Program-made: the position numbers and the translations under genes
From: Acanthochlamys bracteata
Taxonomy: Eukaryota; Streptophyta; Magnoliopsida; Pandanales; Velloziaceae
Direction: 5' to 3'
DNA: 64,000 nucleotides
NCBI GenBank assembly: GCA_019914995.1
Contig: CM034134.1
Coordinates: forward strand, 3,790,463-3,854,462
The notes under the pieces: model-generated
Databases searched by the model: none
Told to the model about the DNA's origin: nothing
Seen by the model: only the letters and a program-made list of their open reading frames with translations
Part shown: positions 35,663 through 47,898 of the stretch, in pieces
Numbering within the stretch: the stretch's first letter is position 1
How the letters are laid out: the number at the start of each line of letters is the position of its first letter

Positions 35663-36944
35663 AAATGATACAATATCGATTTTGCTGGAAGTGATTTTGT
35701 TGTATGAATGTACTGGCAAATTTCATAGATGGAGGAGTAATATGCGTTATAATTTTAGAAAGTATGTCGAATTTCGAAAGAACCCCATATCGATTACCGA
35801 GTTCGACAGGAACTTCGTAGAGGCGAGCGTTTTCTACGAGTACGATAATTTCTAATTAGGCACATTCGTAGAGCACTAGGTTCGGGACGGGAGAACGGTA
35901 GAACGGTAATATTCGCCAACCAACTAATGACGGACTGCACTCAATATAGAGTATTGAAAGGACAGATGCTCCTGATTCATTACAATACGTAATACTCATA
36001 ACGCCTTGCCCAAGAAGAATGTGTTGCAGCATAAGAAGATCCCCAATGGCACACAGTTGAAGAAAACAACTCTGTTGACCCTGACAAACGGCACCACTTT
36101 TTATCACCAACTACGACGAAATATAACGTACGCCAGATACGAATTATATAACCAGGACAGAAGGTTGCTCGATCCAAGTCTACCGTGAATACGAGCGAAA
36201 GCGTAGCTCACCGCATTCATTCGACCGCCATGTGATTAGATTTCTTGTTATTGGTAAAACAATATCTTGAAAAGTTAGGGATTTCTCATGGTCCGCTAAT
36301 TGATTTGCATCTTCTACAGAATATGGTAGCATCCTTACTACGATTTCAAAACACGTAAGAAAATCTACTTAAAGATCAACGAAAATATTTGAGAAATCAA
36401 AATTTTGGAAAAAGCTATTTTCCAACTTTTCTACGATCGTCTTTCGTTTTTAGAAGTGATCGACTATTAACTTATATCAACAACGTTCATTTGAAGACTT
36501 GATATAGGAAATAAACTTATTAGTTAAAATATCATCGAACTAATGACCAAGTCTGTAATCTTTACTATTAAAGTGCACTGTCGAATAAGGTCATCCGTTA
36601 CGCTTGTTTGTTACATGCAATTACGAGCAGCTCTCTATAATTCATGTGAAAGTAACGTATATTCTTGACAGAGTACTATTACCAAGTTCTAATGTATTTG
36701 AAACCAAATTTAAAATACATTGCTCCAAAACATTTCTTAAACTATTCCAGGTTACAAGTTAAAAAGCTGTTCCATCAAAATTAATCCATGTACGACAAAT
36801 AATACTTTATAATGAACTTCATTTATTTGTCAAATCATTAAAGAAATAAAATGTAAATATAAGATTAATACTTTATATCATCTAAATACACTATATTTAC
36901 GATTGTTAGAAAAATGAAAATGAAGCTGCCTCATCCAATTAAAA
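35663..36944 (+). repeat. Array unit 4, left part
   Basis: Unit sequence from the protein-like block through the TATA-like region up to 'aagctgcctcatccaat', where the Gypsy LTR begins. The last ~430 bp expected of this unit are not found on either side of the Gypsy element. Confidence 0.8.
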
Positions 36945-37496
36945 TGTAAACAGTGAGCAAAAGTCAAGGACAGGAGTTGGAATGCTGACCAAAACAGAGG
37001 AAGAGGAACAACGTCGGTCTCGCCGGAGCCGACGACCAGTGATGAGCTGTCAGACCGCCCAGGATGCCAGCCATAAAGATGCACAATGTTTAGCAACCAA
37101 AGGAACCTAGTTGAGGTGCAATAGGGGATGCAAAAGGGCACCTGGTGCAACAGGGAGCAAAAGGGTGCCTGGGTGCAGAACAGGGCGCCCGGGTGCAGTC
37201 TGGAGGCGCCTGGATACTTTTTGAAAAAGCACCTCAGCGCCTAAAAGCCTGCTAGGCACCTATAACTGCCATTTTAAGAGTTTGAATTAATTAGGAGTCT
37301 TTAGTATTTAGTAAATCTTAATGTTTCAATTATAATTCAATTGTAACTCTAGGAGAAGTGTTTTATTGGGATTGTAACTCTTCAATTATAAATAAACAAG
37401 GCATGAACCTAAGAGAAGCATGCAAGTTATCAATAAAACTTAGTAATTTTTTTAGCTCCTAGTTTGACCTTAGCATTAGCAATTCAAGTTGCATCA
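36945..37496 (+). repeat. 5' LTR of the Gypsy fossil
   Basis: 552 bp from TGTAAACAGT to GTTGCATCA. It contains a run of related 'gggtgcctgggtgca' phrases near 37150-37200 and a 'ttataaataaa' stretch near 37390, plausible promoter/polyadenylation sequence of the LTR. Confidence 0.85.
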
Positions 37497-37817
37497 ACTT
37501 GGTATCAGAGCACCAGCAACTCCTTGAGTCATCAGGGGACTTTCCTTATATATGACCTCAACTGAATGGGGCCTCCCATCAGCGAGCTCCACCTTTAATG
37601 GCCTAACCTTTTCAGCTGCTAGTCTTAGATGCTTGGCCAATTGTTCAAAGATAAAGTTATGCGTGCTACCTGAGTCAATCAATTCAAAAACCTCTTGTTT
37701 TTTAATTTTTCCTACAATACGAAGAGTTTGAGGTCCGACCATATCGTTCATGGCGCTAAGGGACAAGGTTGCGTCCTCCATCAGTTCTGTTTCTTCTAAT
37801 GTCTTAGCCAAATCCAC
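37494..37817 (-). mobile_element. Inverted protease block of the Gypsy fossil
   Basis: On the minus strand a clear retropepsin region with the DSGSTHNF active-site motif (near 37670) and the flanking hydrophobic context typical of plant Gypsy proteases. The rest of the element codes on the plus strand, so this block is inverted relative to its host element. Remnant only. Confidence 0.8.
37500..37511 (+). other. Primer binding site of the Gypsy fossil
   Basis: TGGTATCAGAGC, complementary to initiator Met-tRNA, three bases inside the 5' LTR. Confidence 0.85.
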
Positions 37818-39385
37818 CTACGAGAAGGAATTGGTGACGTTGGTCCTAGCAGTCCAAAAATAGAGGCCATACCTTCTTGGGCAGGGATTCACCATCAAGA
37901 CTGATCACTTTAGCTTGAAGTACCTATTGGAGCAACGTTTGTCAACAAACGAACAACATAAATGGCTTGTAAAGCTGCTTGGCTATGACTACCAAATCGT
38001 TTACCGAGCGGGGACACAAAATGTGATGGCAGATGCCCTCTCCCGAAAACCGAATGCCCAGTTGGCAGCATTCACTACCATACATGCTTCCTTTTGGGAT
38101 GACCTACGTGCAGCCCAGCTGAGAGATCCTTTCTTGAAAGAAAAAATTCGGGAGGCAGCAAAGGGAGATCACCTTCAATGGAGATTATCTAACGGGCTTC
38201 TTCTCTGCAGCAACCGAGTTCGTGTGCTTGAAGACACCTCCTTGCGTACACAATTACTGTACGAGGCGCATAACTCGATGGAGGGCATGGCGGGGAGTTC
38301 CACACGTACAAACTTCTTGCACAGCAGTTTTCATGGCCAGGAATGGCTAAGGATGTGCGGAAGTATATCGCAGCTTGCTCTATTTGTGCTCGGGCAAAGG
38401 TTGACTGTCTCAAACCGGCTGGATTGCTGCAGCCCTTACTGATTCCGAAACACATATGGACTGACATTGCAATGGACTTCATTGAAGGGGTGCCCGTGTC
38501 AAGAGGTAAGGACTCAATACTTGTTGTTGTAGATCGTCTCTCTAAGTATGCGCACTTCATTGTGTTGAAGCATCCCTACACGGCAGCCGAAGTTGCTACT
38601 TTTTTTACTAAGGAGATAGTTAGACTCCATGTATGTCCAGCAGCTATAGTCTCCGATTGAGACCCTATCTTCCTTAGCAATCTGTGGAAGGAGCTTCACA
38701 AGGCACAGGGCACTTCTTTACACATGAGCACCGCCTATCATACTCAAACCGACGGACAATCTGAAGTAGTACACAGAGGACTAGAGACTTATCTAAGGTG
38801 TTTTGTAGGAGATCATCCCCACAGGTGGTACTAATGGTTGCATTGGGCAGAGTTTTCTTATAACACTAGCACACATTCTGTCACTAAGACAACTCCTTTC
38901 AAAGCAGTTTATGGCCGTCCCCCTCCTCCTTTAGTTTTCCCTCCAAGGAGCAGTTTACAGTCGGAAGAACTAGGGATTAAACTTCGGGAGCGCGACGAAA
39001 TTCTAAAGGAATTGCGACTACACATACACCGCGCGTAGAATAGAATGAAGCAACTGGCTGATCGGCATCGGAGGGAAAAAAACTACGAACCCGGCAATGC
39101 TGTTTTCCTTAAACTTCGTCCTCGTCGGCAATCATCAGTAGCAGAACGTCGGGATCATAAACTTCGATTCAGATATTATGGTCCCTTCGTGATCGAGAAG
39201 GCTGTGGGACCAGTTGCATACCGGCTCGTGTTGCCTCCTAACTCAAAGATCAACCCGGTCTTCCATGTGTCCCGACTAAAGGATGCACGGCATGTTCCTA
39301 ATGATGACTTTTCCGGTGCTATGACGGATAACGATCTAATTTTACTCGGCTCCGAGGACAAAGCCGAATTTCAAGGGGTGGGGAA

Positions 39386-39938
39386 TGATACAAACAGTGA
39401 GCAAAGGTCAAGAACAGGAGCTGGAATGCTGACCAAAACAGAGGAAGAGGAACAACGTCAGTCTCGCCAGAGCCAACGACCAGTGATGAGCTGTCAAACC
39501 TGTCCGGGATGCCAACCATAAAGATGCACAATCTTTAGCAACCAAAGGAACCTGGTTGAGGTGCAACGGGGGATTCAGAAGGGCGCCTGGTGCAACAGGG
39601 AGCAGAAGGGTGCCTGGGTGCAGAACAGGGAGCCCGGGTGCAGTCTGGAGGAGCCTGGATACTTTTTGAAAAAGCACCTCAACGCTAAAAAGCCTGCTAG
39701 GCACCTATAACTGTCATTTAAGAGTTTGAATTAATTAGGAGTCTTTAGTATTTAGTAAATCTTAATGTTTCAATTATAATTAATTGTAACTCTAGGAGAA
39801 GTGTTTTAGCAGGATTGTAACTCTTCAATTATAAATAAATAAGGCATGAACCAAGAGAAGTATGCAAGTTATCAGTAAAGCATAGAAATTTTTTTAGCTC
39901 TTAGTTTAACCTTAGCATTAGCAATTCAAGTTGCATCA
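39386..39938 (+). repeat. 3' LTR of the Gypsy fossil
   Basis: 553 bp from TGATACAAACAG to GTTGCATCA, preceded by a purine-rich tract. It aligns along its length with 36945-37496. Confidence 0.85.
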
Positions 39939-41459
39939 GAATATGCTGGCAAATTTCATAGGGAGGAGTAATATGCATTATAATTTTAGAAAGTATGTCG
40001 AATTTCGAAAGAACCCCATATCGATTACCGAGTTCGACAGGAACTTCATAGAGGCGAGCGTTTTCTACGACAATTTCTAAATAGGCACATTCATAGAGCA
40101 CTAGGTTCGGGGCGGGAGAACAGTATTATTCGCCAACCAACAAATGACGGACTGCACTAAGTATAGAGTATCGAAAGGACAGATGCTCCTGATTCATTAC
40201 AATACGAAATACTCATAACGTTTGCCCAAGAAGAATGTGTTGCAGCATAAGAAGATCCCCAAAGGAACACGATTCAAGAAAACAACTCTGACAAACGGCA
40301 CCACTTTTTATCACCAACTACGACGAAATATAACGGACGCTAGATACGAATTATATAAGGAGGACAGAAGGTTGCTCGATCCGAGCCTTCCGTGAATACG
40401 AGCGAAAGCTTAACTCACAGCATTCATTCGACTGCCATGTGATTAGATTTTTTGTTATTGGTAAAACAATATCTTGAAAAGTTAGGGATTTCTAATGGTC
40501 CGCTAATTGATTTGCATCTTCTACAGAATATGGTAGCATCCTTACTGCGATAGCACAACATGTAAGTAAATCAACGTAAAGATCATCGAAAATATTTTTT
40601 TCCAACTTTTTTACGATCGTCTTTCGTTTTTAGAAGTGATCGGCCATCAACTTATATCAACCACGTTAATTCGAATAATTGATATAGGAAACAAAACTTA
40701 TTAGTTACTATATCATCGAACTAATGACCAAGTTTGAAATCTATACTATATAAAGTGCACTGTCGTGAACATAAAGATCGTACGATCGAATAAGGTCATC
40801 TCTTATGCCTGTTTGTTACATGCAACTACGAGCAGCTCTCTATAATTCATGCGAAAGTTACGTATATTCCTGACAAAGTACTGTTACCAAGTTCTAATGT
40901 ATTTGAAACCAAATTTCAAATACATTGCTCCAAAACATTTGTTAAACTATTCTAGGTTGCAAGTTAAAAAGATGTTCCACCAAATTATCAGATTAATACT
41001 TTATATCATTTAAATACACTATATTTACGATTGTTAGAAAAATGAAAATGAAGCTACCTCATCCAAAAAATTGCATCTTTGTTACACTAAAGTGGCTGAT
41101 GCAGGACTAACGCCAAGCGTTTTATGAAGTATTCATCGTTTGAGGATTAGAATGGAACAGATAGTGGACTTAAAAATGATAATAGTGCTTGAAAAATAAA
41201 AAAGCATAGATGTGAAGAAGATAGAGTCATGACCCCATACCACCATAGAACCACCTGATTAGAATCGCAGACGTTCCAACTAGAGTATGCATTGTATATG
41301 TTCAATAATTTACAGTACATGCGTTCGAGAAAATGACAAAGGTTGGTTTAGTAACCCTTTATCCCACAACAATGCAAATATTTTATGCACGGACAAGTTC
41401 CTGTGAACCAAACAACAATAAAATGAAAAATACTCCTGGCGGACATACACGACATTGCA
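39939..41459 (+). repeat. Array unit 5 (left end lost at the Gypsy insertion)
   Basis: Picks up at 'gaatatgctggcaaatttcatag', a phrase shared with units 4-6, and runs about 1520 bp to unit 6. The 'tatgctggcaaattt' variant groups it with unit 6. Confidence 0.85.
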
Positions 41460-43099
41460 AATGATACAATATCGATTTTGCTGGAAGTAATATTGTTGTA
41501 TGAATATGCTGGCAAATTTCATAGATGGAGGAGTAATATACGTTATAATTTTAGAGAGTATGTCGAATTTCGAAAGAACCCCATATTGATTACCGAGTTC
41601 GACAGGAACTACATAGAGGCGCGCATTTTCTACAAGTACGACAATTTTTAAATAGGCACTTTCGCAAAGCTCTAGGTTCGGGGCGGCAGAACGGTGTTAC
41701 TCGCCAACCAACTATTGATGGACTGCCCTAAATATAGAGTATTGAAAGGACAGATGCTCCTGATTCATTACAATACGAAATACTCATAATGTTTGCCCAA
41801 GAAGAATGTGTTGCAGCATAAGAAGATTCCAAGAGGCACACGTATGAAGAAAACAACTCTTTTGACCCTGACAAATGGCACCACTTTTTGTCACCAACTA
41901 CGACGAAATATAACGGACGCCAGATACGAATTATATAACCAGGACAGAAGGTTGCTCGATCCGAGCCTTCCGTGAATACGAGCGAAAGCTTAACTCACCG
42001 TATTCATTCGACCGCCATGTGATTAGATTTCTTGTTATTGGTAACACAATATCTTGAAAAGTTGGAGATTTCTAATGGTCCGCTAATTGATTTGCATCTT
42101 CTACAGAATGTGGTACCATCCTTACTGTGATCGCAAAACACGTAAGGAAATCGACGTAAAGATCATCGAAAATATTTGAGAAATCAAAATTTCGGAAAAA
42201 GCTTTTTTTCTAACTTTTCTAGAATCGTCTTTCATTTTTATAAGCTATCAACTTATATCAACAACATTCATTCGAAGACTTGATATAGGAAATAAACTTA
42301 TTAGTTACAATATCATAGAACTAATGACCAAGTCTGAAACTATACTATATAAAGTGCATTGTCGTGAACATAAAGAACGTACGGTCGAATAAGGCCATCC
42401 GTTGCGCCTGTTTGTTACATGCAACTACGAGCAGCTCTCTATAATTCATGTGAAAGTTACGTATATTCTTTACAGAGTACCATTACCAAGTTCTATTGTA
42501 TTTGAAACCAAATTTCAAATACATTGCTACAAAACATTTGTTAAACGATTCTAGGTTGCAAGTTAAAAAGCTGTTCCATCAAAATTAATCCATGTACGAC
42601 AAATAATACTTTATAATCAACTTCATGTATTTGTCAAATCATTAAAGAAATAAAAGGTAAATATCATACTAATACTTTATATCATCTAAATACACTATAT
42701 TTACGATTGTTAGAAAAATGAAAACGAAGCTACCTCATCCAAAAAATTGCATCCCTGTTACACGAAAGTGGCTGATGTAGGACTAACGCCAAGCATTTTA
42801 TGAAGTATTCATTGTTTGAGCGCTAGAATGGACCATATAGTGGAATGAAAAATTATGACTATGCTTGAAAAATAAAAAAGCACAGATGTGACGAAGATAG
42901 AGTCGTGAACCCATACCACCACAGAACCTCCTGATTAGAATCGCAGACGCTCCAACTATACTATGCATTGCATATGTTCATTAAAATTTACATTACATGC
43001 GTTAGAGAAAATGACAAAGGCTGTTTTTTTGTAACACTTTATCCCACAACAATGCAACAATAAGATTAAAAACACTCGTGCGGACGGACACACAATTGC
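41460..43099 (+). repeat. Array unit 6
   Basis: Complete unit of about 1640 bp. It has the longest uninterrupted stretch of the second half of the protein-like block (41793-41975). Confidence 0.85.
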
Positions 43100-44394
43100 A
43101 AATGATACAATATTGATTTTGCTAGAAGTGATTTTGTTGTACGAATATGCTGGCATGTTTCATAAATCGAAGAGTAATATGTTGTATAATTTTAGGAGGT
43201 ATATCGAATTTCGAAAGAACACCATACCGATCACCAAGTTCGACAAAAACTTCCTAGAGTTGAGCGTCTTCTACGAGCACGAGAATTTCTAAATAGGCAT
43301 ATTCGTAGAGCACTAGGTTCAGGACGACAGAACGGTGTTATTCGTCAACCAACTAATGACCGACTGCACTAAATATAGAGAATTGAAAAGATAGATGCTC
43401 CGGTTTCATTACAATATGAAATACTCATAACGTTTGCTCAAGATGAATGTGTTGCGGTATAAGAAGATCCCCAAAGGCACACGGATGAACAAACAATTCT
43501 GTTGACCCTGACAAATGGCAAAACATTTTATGACCAACTACAATGAAACATAACGAAAGCCAGATACGAATTATATAATGAGGACAGAAGGTTGCTCGAT
43601 CCGAGCCTTCTGTGAATACGAGCGAAAGCTTAACTCACCGCATTCATTCGAATGTCATGTGATTAGATACCTTGTTATTGGTAAAACAATATCTTGAAAA
43701 GTTGGGGATTTCTAATGGTCTGCTAATTGATTTGCATCTTCTACAGAGTGTGGTAGCATCCATACTGCGATTGCGAAACACGCAATAAAATAGACATAAA
43801 GATCATCGAAAATAGTTGAGAAATCAAAATTTTGGAGAAAGTTTCTTTCCAAAGTTTTTGTACAATTGTCTTTCATTTTTAGAAGTGATCAGCTATTAAT
43901 TTATATCAACAACGTTCATTCGAATAATTGATATAGGAAACAAAACTTATTAGTTACTATATCATCGAACTAATGACCAATTCTGATATCTTAATTATAT
44001 AAAATGGACTGGCTAGAACATAAAGATCCTCCGATGGAATAATGTCATCCGTTACGCTTGTTTGTTATATGCAATTAAGAACAGCTCTCAATAATGCATG
44101 TGAAAGTAATGTATACTCTTGACAGAGTACGATTACCTAGTTCTAATGCATTTTTAAATATAATAGGAACATCGTATAACTTTACATGATATATCAGCTT
44201 TCAAATCCATTGCTCCCAAGCATTTGTTAAACTATTTCGGGTTGCAAGTAAAAAAGCTGTTCGATCAATATTAGTCCATGTATGATAATTAGAACTTTAT
44301 AATCAACTTCAGGTATTTGTCAAATCAATAAAGAAGTAAAATATAAATATAAGATAAATACTTTATAGCATCTAAATACACTATATTTACGATT
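43100..44394 (+). repeat. Array unit 7 (right end of the array)
   Basis: About 1295 bp. It is more diverged than the others and carries an extra AT-rich segment near 44150-44200. Homology ends at 'tatatttacgatt', about 350 bp short of a full unit. Confidence 0.8.
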
Positions 44395-45372
44395 ACACAA
44401 ACAATTCAAACATCAAATTCAAAGTTGATCGGACATTTGTATCCAATATTCAAATTGCAAATATAACAAAGACTAATAACCCACAAATTATTCATCAATT
44501 GTTCAACAACACATGTTCAAAACTCAATACAATCTACCAGGGTTTCATACAAAAATTTCAGTATGATGAATTTAGCTACTCATATTGATAAACAGCAAAA
44601 TCAAATGAAGTAAACATTAGAGACGAAATAATCAAATCTAGAAAAATAATGCTTGTTATCCTCTCTGTTGTAGTGCTCTCAGTCTCGTAGCGGTGCATCT
44701 GTATTCTCTGTTTTTCTCTACCCCGTTGTTCTCGTTGTTCACCCCTTTATAATACTCTACTTTTCTTCCATATTTGGTGGTATCCCCTCTCAAGTGAAAC
44801 TACAAGAAATTCCAACCAAAATCGACTCTTGCCTTTGAGATCTAATGTATAGAAGTTTTTTAGCGTTCGCCAATTTCAATACGGAGATGACTCTTTCAAG
44901 TCAAGCAAATGTTTATTGAGAGAGTCACCTGAGGTTCCTACCAAGAGTCCTGCTGAAATATAGAGACGAAGCTGAGAAAGAAAGAAAAGAAAACAAAAAG
45001 TAACTTTTTATTTTCGGCTCTAATGAGAGACGCGTGGCTGAGAATCCTTGCGGCTGGGAAGAAGATTAATCAAAACTCTAGCCTCACTTGAGGAGCCTAC
45101 TTGCGCTTAATCATGTGATCTTCTTCAAATGATTTTTCGTCTAGGTGAGAACGAGGCCTACTCCATAAAGAATTAATTCGCGTAGCCTTTTTTTCGTGCG
45201 TTTTGCTTTGTCTGTTTTGCTTCTCATTTTCTTGTATTATTAGCTTATTTCTTTAGCTTTTCGTATCTTCTGGATATTCATAAAAATACACTAACTTAAC
45301 TCATACTTATAAATAAATCATCCTTTAAACTCTATTAAAAGATATTAACATAATACATCCAACTATACTATA
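44395..45372. other. Intergenic DNA right of the array
   Basis: Nearly 1 kb with no recognised gene. Two pyrimidine-rich patches near 44660-44770 and 45170-45260 have no clear meaning. Confidence 0.35.
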
Positions 45373-45899
45373 GGGTGAAATATATGATCTAACCCGAAAA
45401 TCCGACGCGAAACTGATCCATTCAAATCGTGTTTAGGTTTGAACTTAATCAGATTCGAGTCAATTTTTGGTTGACCCTAAATCAATGCAAAATTTTGAAT
45501 ACATTCGCGTCGGATTCGGATTGATCTGGAATTTGACACGTTTAATCTATATAATTATTTATATATCATATATTATTTAATAATTAGAATATTCACATTT
45601 GTTTTAATTTAATTATGTTGTTTTTTTTAGGTTATCATATTTTGATTAATTTCTTACTTAATTTATAGATTGTATCAAATTTAACAATTTCTTTTTTTTA
45701 GGTATATGATATTTAACAATTTTCACCTTTTATTGTTAGAAATTAATTTTTATAATTCGTATTTTAATAATATGATTATTAAATAGATCGATCTAAATTT
45801 TATCTGGTTATTAAATTGGATAGGATAGGGTTAATCAATTTTTTATCCGATTATTATATAGATCCACTCGAGCCCAACCTGTCATCCATATTGTCACCC
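45373..45899 (+). mobile_element. MITE copy 1 (hAT-like candidate)
   Basis: About 527 bp starting GGGTGA and ending TCACCC, flanked by 'tactata' at 45366-45372 and again at 45901-45907. Internal sequence is AT-rich and aligns with the reverse complement of 47325-47888. Short inverted ends and a 7-8-bp target duplication fit hAT-type MITEs. No coding capacity. Confidence 0.6.
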
Positions 45900-45907
45900 C
45901 TACTATA

Positions 45908-46823
45908 CTGTTAACAAAAGGATTTAGCTTTTATGAATGTGCATTATGCTTTGATGAATCATCAAACCAAAATTATAAGACATGAGCCAAGCTAGAGAAT
46001 ACTAGTTGTTACCCATGTGTAAACTAATTGATTTAACTATCCACTATGAGAGAAATTATAATAAGCATCCACTATGAAGGATTGTGGATTAGTAAATACA
46101 ACCCTAATAATAAACATGATCATCTCTCTATCTCTAATCTACATCTGAAGTATTATTTCTCTATTCATCAATGAAAGTATTGCTTCAGAGCTAAGTAAAG
46201 ATCAAGAATGAGAAAATCATGTTTCCAAGAGGTAAAGAATGGATTAAAGAAGAGTGTTATGGCTCACTTTATGCCTTTTATCTCGTTTAAGTTTTCGTAA
46301 TACCATCGAAGTTTTATATTTGGAATTATAATCTACACGAATTGATTGTTGCATAGAGTTAAAAAATTCTAACAAGAAGAATTCATACATTATTTATAAC
46401 GTTCCGGTTGCTATTTGTATAAAGAACGATATTTTGTAAACTATTAAAATAATTGTCAACTTAAAAGGATAATGATAATAAATTTATTCAAAGTGTCTCA
46501 AAAAATCAAATTTGAAATTTGAAATTATTTTTGACAATACAAATAATGTTTTAATATTGTATTGCTAAAATTTTGTATATTTAAACAGTAATGTGGTATG
46601 TTAAAATAAAATTTTAAATTAACTGATATGTACAAAATTTTTAAAATATAAATGCAACTTACAAATAAACTTAAAATTTTATGATGATATTTATCAAACT
46701 TTCTAAACCCTATAATTTCTTTTCTGTAGCCTCTAAACATTAATTCATCATATGACTACATAGTTGTTTATCTCGAGAAAGATATGCAATGAAAGGTGCA
46801 GCTCTGTAGATAGTGTCTATATT
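45908..46823. other. AT-rich intergenic DNA
   Basis: About 900 bp without a recognised gene. A 71-codon minus-strand frame at 46525-46740 is low in complexity and is not called. Confidence 0.35.
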
Positions 46824-47229
46824 AGAGGTGCAAACAGACAGGTCGGGCTGGTCTGGTTCAGCTAGTCTAGTCCAAATGATGTAACGTCGGGCCGATTCGG
46901 TCCTATTTAGCCAACCGGGTCAGGTTGATCCTGTCAATTGGAGAAAAATATTCTCGGTATAACTCGATAACCAGCATTTCTCATTTATCTTTTAGTTTAG
47001 TATTTTCTTGTGCTAAACAATAACGATTACCGGTTAATATTGACCGATAAATATTCACAAGTCAATGGTCAAACCATTGACCGAGCGAACCGACTCGCTG
47101 AGCTAATGAGGTCTGCTCAATATATCTAAAGGATCAGGTGAAGTTGGCCATATCCTACTATGTTAACGGCCAAATAGGCTTTTGCACGATCCACATGTTG
47201 GGCCGTGAGCCGACCCATTGCATCTATGG
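46824..47229. mobile_element. MITE-like repeat, ~400 bp
   Basis: Begins 'agaggtgcaaacag' and ends 'cccattgcatctatgg', giving weak inverted termini (AGAGGTGCAA against TTGCATCTAT). It contains GC-richer phrases such as 'ggtcgggctgg' and 'gggccgtgagccgaccc' set in AT-rich DNA, a pattern common in dispersed plant repeats. No clear target duplication. Confidence 0.35.
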
Positions 47230-47324
47230 TTTACGTGCATGACATAGTAATGTAGCTACAAAATACACATGAAACAAGACCGGATCTAATAACATCCACA
47301 TTTGCAGACCAAAATACAACAAAT

Positions 47325-47888
47325 TAAGAGTGCCATTATGATTAACAGATCATATTCGGATCGACCATATAATAGTTGCATCAAAATCGCTTAATCCTAA
47401 CACAATCTATATAATTTAGATCAAAATTATTAATCTTAATCCAATTTATTTAATAATCAGACCAAATTTTAATTTATGCGTTTAACAATAAAAATTATAA
47501 AACAAAAATTATAAAAATTAATTTCTGACAATAATCAATGGAAATTGCTAAGTATCATACTTTTAAGACAATAAATTGTTAATTTTGACAAAATATATAA
47601 ATTAACTAAGACAAAATATGATAAAAATAAAAAGATACATACAAATTAAATGAAAATTCAAAATCATTGTTCTACATATTTTTAATTATTAGATACTATA
47701 CAAATAAATTATATAATTAAATGAATCAATTATATGTCAATTCGAATCAGATCCGAACCCACTTAATTTACAGAATTAATTTTGGTTTATTCAAAAGTGA
47801 CCGAAACTCGAATAAGATCAAAATCGAATTCGACCAAATAACTCAAATTCAAATTAGATTTGCTGAACGAATCATATATTACCACCCC
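47325..47888 (-). mobile_element. MITE copy 2, opposite orientation to copy 1
   Basis: About 564 bp flanked on both sides by the 10-bp direct repeat TACAACAAAT (47315-47324 and 47889-47898). Its right end 'ttaccacccc' matches the right end of copy 1, and its reverse complement aligns with copy 1 through landmarks such as 'agaaattaatttttataatt'. Because the right ends are alike, terminal boundaries may be diverged. Confidence 0.6.
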
Positions 47889-47898
47889 TACAACAAAT

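Larger units (their letters stand above)
36945..39938 (+). mobile_element. Ty3/Gypsy fossil inserted in the array
   Basis: Plus-strand element with 5' LTR (36945-37496), Met-tRNA-type primer site (37500-37511), RNase H tail and linker (about 37900-38200, with 'NVMADALSRKPNAQLA'), integrase (about 38340-39030, with '[19 protein letters not shown]' near 38740) and integrase C-terminus ('HVSRLKDARH' near 39270), a polypurine tract 'AGGGGTGGGGAA' and 3' LTR (39386-39938). RNase H preceding integrase identifies Gypsy. A protease-like block ('ELIDSGSTHNFIFEQLA') at 37494-37817 reads on the opposite strand. The internal region is far too short for a whole element and is broken several times. LTRs look about 95% identical, younger than Copia-1. 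Confidence 0.88.
28385..44394 (+). repeat. Head-to-tail tandem array of seven ~1.65-kb units of unknown family
   Basis: The landmark 'aaggttgctcgatcc' recurs at about 28872, 30532, 34471, 36162, 40368, 41948 and 43589, always in the same orientation with the same surrounding sequence over ~1.6 kb. After subtracting two foreign insertions, unit lengths are about 1640-1680 bp for the complete ones. Units differ by roughly 5-15% by eye. Within each unit there is a protein-like block, an AT-rich non-coding part and a TATA-like motif. It has no rRNA, tRNA or LTR-element hallmark that I can see. Candidate explanations are a long-unit satellite, a tandem-amplified gene fragment, or an old virus-like insertion; none is established. 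Confidence 0.9.

Noticed and set aside
28385-44394. Reading the regular repeats as a CRISPR-like or rDNA array
   Set aside because: Units are ~1.65 kb with no short repeat/spacer pattern and no rRNA-like sequence, and the setting is a plant nuclear genome.
28385-44394. Endogenous geminivirus-type tandem insertion
   Set aside because: I looked for the conserved TAATATTAC-type origin nonanucleotide in a hairpin and for Rep motifs and found neither. A more remote viral origin cannot be excluded.
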